DNA of 64,000 nt from Fluctibacter halophilus (GTDB taxonomy: Bacteria; Pseudomonadota; Gammaproteobacteria; Enterobacterales; Alteromonadaceae), in the NCBI RefSeq assembly GCF_020687825.1, contig NZ_JAJEWP010000001.1:1582998-1646997 (forward strand). The letters are read 5' to 3'. The position numbers and the translations under genes were made by a program. The notes below the pieces were generated by a model. The model ran no database searches. It was not told where the DNA came from and saw nothing but the letters and a program-made list of their open reading frames with translations. Shown here one piece after another: positions 63,436-64,000 of the stretch (the first letter of the stretch is position 1; every line of letters begins with the position of its first letter).

Positions 63436-64000
63436 AGGACGCAAAAAGAAGTGGTCATACAGCTCACTGGTGTTTTCGCTGTTTTACTTCGTGCCGTTGT
63501 TTGCTGCGCCGCTACCTGACTCCGTAGCACTGCTGACAATACTGGCAGGCTACGTACTGTTCATTGCCCTGTATGTGACGAGCATCCATCAGCCATTGCA
63601 GCGCCTGCCCTATTGGGTCGTTGCATTGCTGCTGCTGGCCACCCTGAACAGTATCAACACCCACGGTGGTGCGGTGATGTTTGGCTACATCGCCTTTATC
63701 GTGGGCTACTACTACCGGGTAAGGACCGCTGTGTTATTGACCGCCCTGATGGCCGCGGTGGTGATTACCATCCAGATGACTGCCTATGCTGATCAGGTTG
63801 TCTTCGCCACCATTGCCACAGCCAATATGCTGGTGCTGATTGGCTTTGGCATGATGGAACGCAAGGAAACCCTGCACCAACTGCGCGAAGCCCGTCATGC
63901 GGCGTCGATGGGAACTCTGAGTGCCATTGCCGAGCGGGAGCGCATTGGTCGCGACCTGCACGATGTCGCTGGACATGCCCTGAGCAGCATTTCACTCAAG
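63401..64000 (+). CDS. DesK/NarX-type sensor histidine kinase (3' end outside window)
   Basis: The frame from the ATG at 63401 is open to the last base, giving 200 residues. About five membrane helices (25-150) are followed by the HisKA_3 site AERERIGRDLHDVAGHALSSISLK, with the phospho-acceptor His in LHD. Such kinases pair with LuxR-type response regulators, likely encoded just beyond the window. The ATP-binding domain is cut off. A second ATG is at 63413. Confidence 0.85.
   Translation, partial: MTNTMTIPLLAEGRKKKWSYSSLVFSLFYFVPLFAAPLPDSVALLTILAGYVLFIALYVTSIHQPLQRLPYWVVALLLLATLNSINTHGGAVMFGYIAFIVGYYYRVRTAVLLTALMAAVVITIQMTAYADQVVFATIATANMLVLIGFGMMERKETLHQLREARHAASMGTLSAIAERERIGRDLHDVAGHALSSISLK

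Overview
This 64 kb window comes from a Gram-negative gammaproteobacterium, most likely marine. The evidence is the complete tol-pal locus (ybgC-tolQRAB-pal-cpoB), the linked ruvCAB-yebC-nudB-aspS block, a glrK-qseG-glrR two-component operon and a Pal lipoprotein with a normal lipobox. I cannot fix the genus from sequence alone.

Layout. 1-6700: the end of a secreted protein, then a tightly coupled rightward set (DsbA-like, cyclase, nitroreductase, YdcZ-like transporter, GNAT), a LysR regulator, ybaK and a paiB-like gene. 6700-9590: leftward tRNA-Ser(GGA), nadA and two tRNA-Lys(TTT). Each tRNA locus is followed by tandem repeats that carry fragments of the tRNA 3' end. 9785-14925: leftward tol-pal cluster. 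14926-15532: a non-coding gap with a candidate rightward small RNA. 15533-20772: leftward ruv/yebC/nudB/aspS block. 21358-23510: a four-gene DUF2589 operon of unknown role. 23527-26995: glrK-qseG-glrR. 27016-40441: assorted genes (EF-hand protein, TerB-like, FAD oxidoreductase, large metalloprotease, HAD phosphatase, dUTPase-like, J-like/TPR membrane protein, MBL-fold lipoprotein, SIMPL protein, calcium-binding-type protein, GAF-GGDEF-EAL protein) and a remnant of a DJ-1/PfpI gene.

40684-59312 is the main discovery: a leftward run of about 19 genes that reads as a thiopeptide- or pyritide-like RiPP gene cluster, a class known mainly from Gram-positive bacteria. It starts with three small precursor peptides sharing an acidic LDLFAxELD leader and a Ser/Cys-rich core. 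These are followed by two E1-like zinc proteins flanking a YcaO cyclodehydratase that ends in a PxPxP tail, then a SagB-type dehydrogenase, an M50-type membrane metalloprotease with a PqqD-like N-terminus and a split LanB glutamylation protein. Three stand-alone SpaB_C/thiopeptide-type proteins (one canonical, two divergent) and an RRE-E1-SagB fusion come next. The run ends with a YIP1-type membrane protein and a MacA/MacB-like export system with an extra FtsX-type permease. Azole formation (YcaO, E1, SagB), Ser dehydration (split LanB), possible [4+2] macrocyclisation (divergent SpaB_C proteins), leader removal and export are all represented.

59793-64000: a divergently transcribed CadC-like membrane regulator with TolB-like repeats, a small secreted peptide, and a DUF7010 / small membrane protein / DesK-like histidine kinase operon cut by the window end. 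Palindromic operator candidates lie upstream of that last operon.
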